Assembly: GCA_013696385.1 (NCBI GenBank)
Contig: JACCYR010000313.1
Location: 1 to 5,693 of the forward strand
Length of the DNA: 5,693 nt
Source: Acidobacteriota bacterium
GTDB lineage: Bacteria > Acidobacteriota > Blastocatellia > Pyrinomonadales > Pyrinomonadaceae
Direction: 5' to 3'
In this document: in pieces, positions 1-4,978 of the stretch
How the letters are laid out: each line of letters opens with the position of its first letter
How positions within the stretch are numbered: the first letter of the stretch is position 1
Notes under the pieces: generated by a model
Databases searched by the model: none
What the model was told of the DNA's origin: nothing
What the model saw: only the letters and a program-made list of their open reading frames with translations
Made by a program: the position numbers and the translations under genes

Positions 1-1383
1 GTTTTGCGCGAATACGAATGGAATCCGATGTCTTACAACGTCGGCAGTGCGCTTAATGATTTGATTTCGCGGGATTTTGCGCCGCTTAAAGAACGATTGG
101 CAAGTGCCAAAGCACGGCTCGAACAAATTCCCGAAGTTGTTGCTGCCGCCAAAGCAAATCTGAAAAATCCGCTGCGCGTTCATACCGAAACGGCAATCGC
201 GCAAAACAAAGGCGTGATTAGTTTAATCAAAGGCGATTTGCAGATGTTTGTTGACGAAGCCGGAATGAAAGACCAACTTGCGCCCGCGCAGGCACGAGCG
301 ATTGCCGCGCTTGAAGACTACGGAACTTGGCTCGAAAAAGATTTACTGCCGCGCTCGACGGGTGATTTTCGGATTGGCGATGCGAAATATCGACAGAAAT
401 TGAAATTCGCGCTCTCGTCCGATATGTCAAAGGAAGAACTTCTTAAACGCGCCGAAGCCGATTTAAAAGCGACGCAAAACAAAATGTTTGGTATTGCGCT
501 GCCGCTTTATAAAAAATATTTTCCGAATAAAAAAACACCTGAAAGCCGCAAACAAGTTATTAAAGCCGTTTTGGACAAACTCGCCGAATCTCACCCGACA
601 AATGACACGATTGTTGACAGGGCTAACGATATTTTGAAGGAAACAACCGAATTTGTTCGCGCCAAAAATCTCGTAGCCGTGCCGACCGAGCCGGTAAAAG
701 TTATCGTAATGCCCGAATTTGCACGCGGAAGCGCGGTTGCTTATTTTGATTCCGCCGGACCTTTCGAGAAAAAGAACGAAACATTTTACACCATTTCGCC
801 AACGCCGAAAGAATGGACCGAAGCCAGACGAAATTCGTTTTTCCGCGAATATAATGATTATATGCTGCAGGATTTGACGATTCACGAAGCGATGCCGGGA
901 CATTATCTGCAAATAATGCACTCGAATAAATTCAAAGCTCCGACCATGATTCGCGCTCTTTTCGGCAGCGGGACATTTACCGAAGGCTGGGCGGTTTATG
1001 CCGAGCAATTGATGGCGGAACAAGGTTACGGCGGCGCGGAAGTCGAGATGCAGCAACTCAAGATGAAACTCCGCGTTATCATTAATTCAATAATTGACCA
1101 GAAAATTCACACTAATCGGATGACGGAAAAAGAAGCGATTGCCTTTATGATGAACGAAGGTTTTCAGGAAGAAGGCGAAGCGGCGGGCAAATGGAAACGC
1201 GCTCAACTGTCTTCAACCCAGCTTTCAACTTATTACGTCGGTTCGGTTGAAGTCAATGATATTCGCCGCGCTTATGAAGCGAAACACAAAGGCAAAATTG
1301 ATTTGAAAAAAATGCACGACGAGATGCTTTCGTTTGGTTCGCCGCCCGCGAAATACGTAAAAGAAATGATGGAATTAAATTAA
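1..1383 (+). CDS. DUF885 family metallopeptidase-like protein (5' truncated by window edge)
   Basis: The reading frame is open from the first base to the TAA at 1381-1383, giving 460 visible residues. The true start lies upstream; the TTG at 4 is not a believable start because sequence typical of the family interior already runs through it. Members I know of are about 560-620 residues, so the N terminus, including any signal peptide, is missing. Counting from the first visible codon, the signature HEAMPGHYLQ begins at residue 295 (zinc-ligand-like His295 and His301, catalytic-type Glu296), and EGWAVYAEQL follows at 328 with a candidate third ligand, Glu328. This is the gluzincin-like arrangement of DUF885. 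The C-terminal stretch with LSFGSPPAKYV also fits the family end. The likely role is peptide hydrolysis, but substrate specificity of DUF885 proteins is poorly established. The gene is followed at once by a strong hairpin, so it ends its transcription unit. The family call is firm; the activity is inferred. Confidence 0.9.
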   Translation, partial: VLREYEWNPMSYNVGSALNDLISRDFAPLKERLASAKARLEQIPEVVAAAKANLKNPLRVHTETAIAQNKGVISLIKGDLQMFVDEAGMKDQLAPAQARAIAALEDYGTWLEKDLLPRSTGDFRIGDAKYRQKLKFALSSDMSKEELLKRAEADLKATQNKMFGIALPLYKKYFPNKKTPESRKQVIKAVLDKLAESHPTNDTIVDRANDILKETTEFVRAKNLVAVPTEPVKVIVMPEFARGSAVAYFDSAGPFEKKNETFYTISPTPKEWTEARRNSFFREYNDYMLQDLTIHEAMPGHYLQIMHSNKFKAPTMIRALFGSGTFTEGWAVYAEQLMAEQGYGGAEVEMQQLKMKLRVIINSIIDQKIHTNRMTEKEAIAFMMNEGFQEEGEAAGKWKRAQLSSTQLSTYYVGSVEVNDIRRAYEAKHKGKIDLKKMHDEMLSFGSPPAKYVKEMMELN

Positions 1384-1440
1384 AAACAAAAGGAGTTGTC
1401 AAGACTATTATTTTTCGCTTAACAACTCCTTTTGTTTTTT
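1382..1440. terminator. Bidirectional intrinsic terminator with 18-bp perfect stem
   Basis: Bases 1382-1399 are perfectly complementary to 1422-1439, leaving a 22-base loop. The core is GGAGTTGT/ACAACTCC, flanked by A-rich sequence on the left and T-rich sequence on the right, so both strands end in a U run. The left arm begins inside the TAA stop of the DUF885 gene. The hairpin sits between two convergent genes (DUF885 on + and the coiled-coil gene on -), which fits one shared terminator serving both. Confidence 0.85.
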
Positions 1441-1454
1441 TGAAAAAGTCAGCC

Positions 1455-1751
1455 TCAAACAGATGCTCTTTCCAATTCGTCAACTCTGATTTTAGTTCTG
1501 AATTGCTCAGACACGATTTCATTGATCGCCACAGTATTCAGACGAACTTCTTTTTCGATTCTTTTTTGCCCTTCTTTTAATTCCGAAACATCAGTTTTAA
1601 GTTCAGCGACATCAGTTTTAAGTTCAGCGACATCGGTTTTAAGTTCGGCGACATCGGTTTTAATCACAATAATGTCTTTTTCTACTCTCTGTATGCCGTT
1701 CACGCTTTTTGTAACTAAATCGAAAAGCTGGTTGAATTGATTGTCGGTCAT
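1455..1751 (-). CDS. Small coiled-coil protein with heptad tandem repeat, unknown function
   Basis: This frame encodes 98 residues and I do not recognise the family. The ATG at 1751 is preferred because GGAGA (complement of 1758-1762) lies 6 bases upstream of it. The open frame continues further upstream, but that part would overlap the end of the dipeptidase gene and has no better start. Residues 31-58 are four consecutive heptads, KTDVAEL three times and then KTDVSEL, with V and L at core spacing: a classic parallel coiled coil. Residues 59-98 are charged and probably helical. There is no signal peptide, membrane segment or cysteine, so the product should be cytoplasmic and oligomeric. The gene starts 52 bases after the dipeptidase stop on the same strand with no terminator seen between, so the two may be cotranscribed. 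Function is unknown; a structural or adaptor role would be a guess. Confidence 0.75.
   Translation of the reverse strand: MTDNQFNQLFDLVTKSVNGIQRVEKDIIVIKTDVAELKTDVAELKTDVAELKTDVSELKEGQKRIEKEVRLNTVAINEIVSEQFRTKIRVDELERASV
1588..1664. repeat. 21-bp tandem repeat, about 3.7 copies, within the coiled-coil gene
   Basis: On the + strand the unit ACATCRGTTTTAAGTTCRGCG occurs at 1588-1608, 1609-1629 and 1630-1650, with a partial copy from 1651. The first two copies are identical. The third and the partial fourth share an A-to-G change in ACATCGG, and the third has the same change in TTCGGCG. A more degenerate unit lies just left of 1588. Each unit encodes one heptad (KTDVAEL on the minus strand), so gain or loss of a unit would keep the frame and change only the coil length. 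Confidence 0.9.
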
Positions 1752-1757
1752 AATTTT

Positions 1758-1762
1758 TCTCC
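1758..1762 (-). promoter_or_regulatory. Ribosome binding site of the 98-residue coiled-coil gene
   Basis: Read on the minus strand this is GGAGA, 6 bases before the ATG at 1751. It decides the start, because the same frame stays open upstream into the dipeptidase gene. Confidence 0.7.
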
Positions 1763-1803
1763 GAATGAGTTTTGCCCAAGAAAGGTGTAACCAAGATACA
1801 GTA

Positions 1804-3102
1804 TTATTTAATTTTCCGCAAACTTCCTTCGCCGCTGACTTTGCGTGAATTGATTTTCGCCACTTTCTCAGCTTGGGCAAATGCCCGCATAAAATTTCCG
1901 CCTAAAACCTTCAAAATATCCTGTTCAGAATAACCGCGCCGCAGCATTTCGTAAGTTACAAGCGGCAAATCTTCCATTCCGTTCATTCCCTGTGGCAAAA
2001 ATGGAATTCCGTCATAATCCGAACCGATGCCGACGTAATCAATTCCGGCAATTTTTTTGATGTGGTCAATGTGGTCAACGATTCTCGTATAACTCGGCAT
2101 ATAAATCGGATTTTCCGCAAACAGCTTGCGTTCAGCTTCGTTATAGGCTTGCTTGTCGTCCTTATATTTTTCTTTGAGCGTGTCAATCTGCGGCTTTAAC
2201 CGTTTTGAGCGTTCGTTTTCCTCATTGTTGGTTCTTTCATCAAGAAATGAAGGATAAAAATTTACCATTACCACACCGTCGTTTTTGGCGATTCGTTTGA
2301 GAATTTCATCGGGAACATTGCGCGTGTGGTCGGCAACGCCGCGTGCGCCGGAGTGCGAAGCGATAATCGGCGCGGTCGAAACGTCCAAAACATCGCTCAT
2401 TGTTTTGACCGAAACGTGCGAAATATCAACTAGCATTCCGAGCCGATTCATCTCGCGCACAACTTCTTTGCCAAAATCCGACAAACCGTTGTTGCGTGGT
2501 TCGTCGCGGTGCGCGTCCGCCCAATTGTTTGTATTGTTATGCGTCAAAGTCATATAGCGGATGCCAAGCCGATAAAAATCGCGCAGGGCAAACAGCGAAT
2601 CTTCTATCGCGTGTCCGCCTTCAATGCCAATTAAGGCGCAAATTTTATTTTGTTTTTTAGCTTTACGAATTTCGTCGGCTGTCCTGCACATAATCAATTG
2701 ATTCGGATGTTTTTCGACGGCACGATAAACGACATCAATCAAATCAAGTGCGCGCCGCGCCGCGCCGCTTCCGCCGTTTTCGGCGTAAGTTCGGGAAACA
2801 TAAATCGAGAAGAATTCGCCTGTAATGCCGCTTTGTTTCAGCCTTTGCAGATCGGTGTGAAACGGGTCGCCGTCAAGATGAAATTTGTCTTTTGAATTGG
2901 TAGCAAGGTCGAAGTCTTCGTCATACATCGGCGATGGAATGTCGTTGTGTCCGTCAATGATGATGGCTTTTTTGTGGATTGCTAATGCTCGCTGCCAGAG
3001 TTTCGGGTCGGCATTCTTCGGCATTATTTGTGCAAAAGTTTGACCGATAAGCAGAAAGATAAAAGTAGAAAGTAGAAGCAAAGAAATTAATTTGTTTTTC
3101 AT
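1804..3102 (-). CDS. Exported membrane dipeptidase-like protein (peptidase family M19)
   Basis: This frame encodes 432 residues. Residues 1-25 form a Sec signal peptide: KNK, then a Leu/Ile/Phe-rich core, then a TFAQ end. The mature part has the renal dipeptidase (M19) metal-site motifs in order: DGHND with His52 and Asp54, IGIEGGHA with the bridging Glu161, DISH with His229, ASHSGARG with His250, and GSDYDG at 360-365 supplying the catalytic-type Asp. TRNVPDEIL at 260-268 is also typical. The family is a binuclear-zinc TIM barrel that cleaves dipeptides, including some with a D-residue. A charged stretch of about 45 residues (290-335) sits before the last barrel strands and is probably an insertion. 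The likely location is the periplasm or outer surface, with a role in dipeptide scavenging or peptidoglycan-peptide turnover. The ATG at 3102 is the only start giving the signal peptide, yet no clear Shine-Dalgarno precedes it. The coiled-coil gene follows 52 bases downstream. All key residues are present, so an active enzyme is expected; the exact substrate is unknown. Confidence 0.93.
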   Translation of the reverse strand: MKNKLISLLLLSTFIFLLIGQTFAQIMPKNADPKLWQRALAIHKKAIIIDGHNDIPSPMYDEDFDLATNSKDKFHLDGDPFHTDLQRLKQSGITGEFFSIYVSRTYAENGGSGAARRALDLIDVVYRAVEKHPNQLIMCRTADEIRKAKKQNKICALIGIEGGHAIEDSLFALRDFYRLGIRYMTLTHNNTNNWADAHRDEPRNNGLSDFGKEVVREMNRLGMLVDISHVSVKTMSDVLDVSTAPIIASHSGARGVADHTRNVPDEILKRIAKNDGVVMVNFYPSFLDERTNNEENERSKRLKPQIDTLKEKYKDDKQAYNEAERKLFAENPIYMPSYTRIVDHIDHIKKIAGIDYVGIGSDYDGIPFLPQGMNGMEDLPLVTYEMLRRGYSEQDILKVLGGNFMRAFAQAEKVAKINSRKVSGEGSLRKIK

Positions 3103-3127
3103 ATTTTTTAAAGAAGCGGAAATTGTC

Positions 3128-3133
3128 TTTATA
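3128..3133 (-). promoter_or_regulatory. Possible -10 element for the dipeptidase gene
   Basis: On the minus strand this reads TATAAA, about 25 bases upstream of the ATG at 3102. A TTGAAA (complement of 3149-3154) lies 15 bases further up, close to a -35 but with a short spacer. An alternative -10, TAAAAT, is at 3136-3141. The region is so AT-rich that chance matches are likely. Confidence 0.3.
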
Positions 3134-3193
3134 GGATTTTAACCTGTTTTTCAAATTCTGAAAACAACAACACTAAAAACCTTTAAAAAACAA

Positions 3194-3210
3194 AGGGAAC
3201 GTCGTTCTCT
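3194..3210. promoter_or_regulatory. Operator-like palindrome in the divergent intergenic region
   Basis: The sequence AGGGAACGTCGTTCTCT is an inverted repeat: arms GAACG and CGTTC (3197-3201 and 3203-3207) around one central T. The outer bases also pair except for one G/T position. It lies between the divergent dipeptidase and 117-residue coiled-coil genes and is the only GC-containing dyad in an A/T-rich stretch. It could bind a dimeric repressor, but no regulator is known from this window. Confidence 0.3.
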
Positions 3211-3242
3211 GCAAACATATTATTTATTTCCAAAACAGACAT

Positions 3243-3253
3243 TATGATACAAT
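3243..3253 (+). promoter_or_regulatory. Possible -10 region for the 117-residue coiled-coil gene
   Basis: Two overlapping -10-like hexamers, TATGAT (3243-3248) and TACAAT (3248-3253), each match the sigma70 consensus at five of six bases. No convincing -35 hexamer lies at 16-18 bases upstream. The predicted transcription start would fall only a few bases before the ribosome binding site. Confidence 0.25.
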
Positions 3254-3259
3254 TTATCT

Positions 3260-3265
3260 GGAGAG
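3260..3265 (+). promoter_or_regulatory. Ribosome binding site of the 117-residue coiled-coil gene
   Basis: GGAGAG lies 3 bases (5 from the GGAG core) before the ATG at 3269. It supports that start and shows that this small frame is a real translated gene. Confidence 0.7.
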
Positions 3266-3268
3266 TTT

Positions 3269-3622
3269 ATGAAAAATCCTGAGAATCAAGATACTTTACC
3301 GAATTTAGAAACGATTCTTAATGCAATCAATGGTTTGCGTCAAGAAACAACTGATACAATCAACGGTTTGCGTCAACAGATGAACGAGCGTTTCGACAAA
3401 GTAGAAATGCGGCTGGCAAATGTAGAGAGCAGGCTGACGAATGTTGAAAATGATGTTCGGCAAATCAAAGATATGCAATTCGTTTTTGAAAACGAGTTTG
3501 ACAGGTTACTTGCTCTGGCTTATAAATCTTTGGAATTAAGCCACGAAAACCGCGCTGATGTCAGGATTATGCGAAAAGAAATTGCGGTGTGGTCGGCTGA
3601 GGTAATGAATTTGGAAAGATAA
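3269..3622 (+). CDS. Small coiled-coil protein, unknown function
   Basis: This frame encodes 117 residues and I do not recognise the family. The ATG at 3269 has GGAGAG just upstream, and the TAA at 3620-3622 is followed by a clear intrinsic terminator, so this is a complete single-gene unit. Residues about 12-70 are predicted coiled coil: NGLRQ appears twice 11 residues apart (from about residues 20 and 31), followed by ERFDKVEMRL, ANVESRL and TNVENDV with heptad spacing. The C-terminal half (about 70-117) is a mixed charged helical region with LLALAYKSLEL and VRIMRKEIAVW. There is no signal peptide, transmembrane segment or cysteine, so a cytoplasmic oligomer is likely. It resembles the 98-residue coiled-coil protein on the other side of the dipeptidase gene in size and style, not in clear alignable sequence. 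Function is unknown. Confidence 0.8.
   Translation: MKNPENQDTLPNLETILNAINGLRQETTDTINGLRQQMNERFDKVEMRLANVESRLTNVENDVRQIKDMQFVFENEFDRLLALAYKSLELSHENRADVRIMRKEIAVWSAEVMNLER
3324..3376. repeat. Direct repeat, two 20-bp copies 33 bases apart
   Basis: CAATCAATGGTTTGCGTCAA at 3324-3343 recurs at 3357-3376 with one difference (AATGG becomes AACGG). The 33-base period equals 11 codons and encodes the two INGLRQ segments of the coiled coil, consistent with an old internal duplication that kept the frame. Confidence 0.85.
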
Positions 3623-3645
3623 GGTTGCGTGAAAGTCTTTCAAAT

Positions 3646-3686
3646 AAAAAACTCCGCTTTGGTGAAACCTGAAGCGGAGTTTTTTT
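3646..3686. terminator. Bidirectional intrinsic terminator
   Basis: Bases 3646-3659 (A run plus ACTCCGCTT) pair with 3672-3685 (AAGCGGAGT plus T run), a perfect 14-bp stem. The inner GGT/ACC at 3661-3663 and 3667-3669 can add a small top helix. A run of seven T follows on the + strand and an A-rich run precedes it, so it can also stop transcription coming from the right. It lies between the 117-residue coiled-coil gene and the convergent serine hydrolase gene. The bases from 3687 to 3779 hold nothing further that I can recognise. Confidence 0.9.
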
Positions 3687-3779
3687 ATGCCGATTGTTTA
3701 ATAGCTTGGTTCTTATCACGCGGTTTCGCATTTTTTACATATTTATTAAACCAGTTTATTTGCTCAAAGTTTGTAAAAA

Positions 3780-4799
3780 TTACTTAATGGTTTTTAGATT
3801 ATCCAAAACTTTGCCCGCAATCATCGGGATAATATCGCGTTCATTCGCCATATTTTCCGTAAAAATAACCAAGACAAATTTCAAACCATCGGGCGTTTCG
3901 ATATAGGCGGCATCGTGGCGTGTTTTGCTGGTCCAACCGGCTTTTGACCAGAGTTTTGCGTCCGTCATTTTTCTGTTTATTAGTGCAATTCCGGTAAAAC
4001 CGTGCGCTTGGTCGTCATTGTCAGTGGTTGTTCCGCTAAAATCACGTTTCAGCAAATCCAACATTTTCCCGCTTCTTTCGGGCGTAACTGCTTTTCGCAA
4101 AACGATTTCCGCCAAAAGCCGCGCCGTTGCATTGGTTGTCAACATATTGCGGTTTTCGCCTTTGTAGTTGCGAAATTGCTGTTCACGCCCGTAAGCATCT
4201 TCGCAAAATGTTTTTTGATTAACATTAATGCGTTGATAGCCGTGCGAGCTGAAATAACGATTGACAGCGTTGCGTTTATACGACCAAATCTGAAAATCCT
4301 TTTCGGGAAGTTCGCCGCCGCTTGAGGTGTCGGTCAGAACGTCCAGAATATACTGCGTCGCTTCGTTTGAAGAATCAACAATCATATCACGCAAACCGCG
4401 TTCAAGTTCGGATGTCATTTTCACTTTGCCGTCTTCGAGCCATTGTTCCAATGCAGCCATATAAAACAACTTAACCACACTCGCCGGATAAATTTTTAAT
4501 TCGCCGTTAAAATTTGCTGTTGTCAAATTTTTCGGGTCGCGCAAGTCAATCAAAGTTGCCGCTACTTCATCCGAGCGGATTTTTCGTTCTTTGAATTGGG
4601 TATCTAACACATCGCCGACGGCTTTGTTGAGAAGCGTCTGCAATTCGGTTGAAGATTCCATTGTCAGCGGTTGATAATTTTCTGGCGGCGCAGTAATTTC
4701 TGTTTTCGGTTGAGCAGTGTTTTTTCTCTGCGCCTGCGCCTTTGCGCCGATTAAACATATGGCAATTAAGCAAAATAAAGAAAAATATAATTTTTTCAT
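3780..4799 (-). CDS. Exported serine hydrolase, class A beta-lactamase / D,D-peptidase fold
   Basis: This frame encodes 339 residues. Residues 1-23 are a Sec signal peptide ending AKAQA; a Cys in the hydrophobic core does not fit a lipobox, so a soluble periplasmic protein is expected. The penicillin-recognising motifs are all present: SxxK as YPASVVK (Ser107, Lys110), SxN as VDSSN (Ser143, Asn145, in the place of SDN), and a KTG-like SKAG (Lys286, Gly288) followed by a typical final strand pair ending FVLVIFTE. TTNATARLLAEI (221-232) matches the helix after the omega loop in class A enzymes. The usual ExxLN omega-loop motif is not obvious; Glu206 is a candidate by spacing. It best fits the beta-lactamase-like family that includes class A enzymes. 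It could hydrolyse beta-lactams, or be a carboxypeptidase-like or housekeeping enzyme; the sequence does not decide. AAAGGAG lies 6 bases before the ATG. The gene is a single unit facing away from queA. Confidence 0.85.
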   Translation of the reverse strand: MKKLYFSLFCLIAICLIGAKAQAQRKNTAQPKTEITAPPENYQPLTMESSTELQTLLNKAVGDVLDTQFKERKIRSDEVAATLIDLRDPKNLTTANFNGELKIYPASVVKLFYMAALEQWLEDGKVKMTSELERGLRDMIVDSSNEATQYILDVLTDTSSGGELPEKDFQIWSYKRNAVNRYFSSHGYQRINVNQKTFCEDAYGREQQFRNYKGENRNMLTTNATARLLAEIVLRKAVTPERSGKMLDLLKRDFSGTTTDNDDQAHGFTGIALINRKMTDAKLWSKAGWTSKTRHDAAYIETPDGLKFVLVIFTENMANERDIIPMIAGKVLDNLKTIK

Positions 4800-4805
4800 C
4801 TGAAA

Positions 4806-4812
4806 CTCCTTT
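4806..4812 (-). promoter_or_regulatory. Strong ribosome binding site of the serine hydrolase gene
   Basis: On the minus strand this reads AAAGGAG, 6 bases before the ATG at 4799, the best Shine-Dalgarno match in the window. It fixes the start and suggests efficient translation. Confidence 0.8.
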
Positions 4813-4837
4813 GAAAGTTTTAACGGTTTGTTTAAAA

Positions 4838-4866
4838 ATTATAAACGAAAATCAGATTGCCGTCAG
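4838..4866 (-). promoter_or_regulatory. Sigma70-type promoter of the serine hydrolase gene
   Basis: On the minus strand, CTGACG (complement of 4861-4866) and a perfect TATAAT (complement of 4838-4843) are separated by 17 bases. The -35 matches TTGACA at four of six positions, including the central TGAC. Transcription would start near 4831, giving a leader of roughly 30 bases with the ribosome binding site inside. It is the best promoter match in the window, and no operator is evident over it. Confidence 0.6.
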
Positions 4867-4947
4867 TTGTCGGCGGACAGTTACAGGAAAATTTAAAAAC
4901 TTTGCTTCTAATCGCAATCATAAAATGCGCTCGCCAGCCGCCGACTG

Positions 4948-4957
4948 AAGGTTTATG
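4948..4957 (+). promoter_or_regulatory. Shine-Dalgarno-like GAAGG before an alternative queA start
   Basis: GAAGG at 4947-4951 precedes the in-frame ATG at 4955 by only 3 bases, a tight spacing. The preferred start at 4979 has a T-rich stretch and no Shine-Dalgarno in front of it. Either the upstream ATG is the real start, or queA is translated from a weak site. Confidence 0.35.
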
Positions 4958-4978
4958 TTAATCTGTGTTTTTGGTTTT

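Noticed and set aside
463..1056. Long open frame on the minus strand inside the DUF885 gene (197 codons)
   Set aside because: It is antisense to a clearly conserved protein, has no ribosome binding site that I can see, and its product is rich in Phe, Arg and Ile with no recognisable motif. It is a shadow of the codon bias of the real gene.
1588..1664. CRISPR array
   Set aside because: The 21-bp units are directly adjacent with no spacers and lie in frame within a coding region.
1455..1751. Toxin-antitoxin component
   Set aside because: The size would fit an antitoxin, but no DNA-binding motif and no overlapping toxin-like partner gene are present.
1752..1880. N-terminal extension of the 98-residue coiled-coil gene into the dipeptidase gene
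   Set aside because: The frame is open, but the extension overlaps the conserved 3' end of the dipeptidase gene, while a well-spaced GGAGA marks the ATG at 1751.
3194..3210. LexA/SOS box
   Set aside because: The Bacillus-type LexA box has GAAC and GTTC separated by four bases; here the gap is three, and neither flanking gene is an SOS-type gene.
4002..4325. Open frame on the + strand opposite the serine hydrolase gene (107 codons)
   Set aside because: It lies antisense to the region holding conserved class A-fold motifs and has no support as a gene.
4800..4978. preQ1 riboswitch upstream of queA
   Set aside because: I see no compact hairpin plus A-rich tail ending in a sequestered ribosome binding site. 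The only complementary segments are about 60 bases apart.
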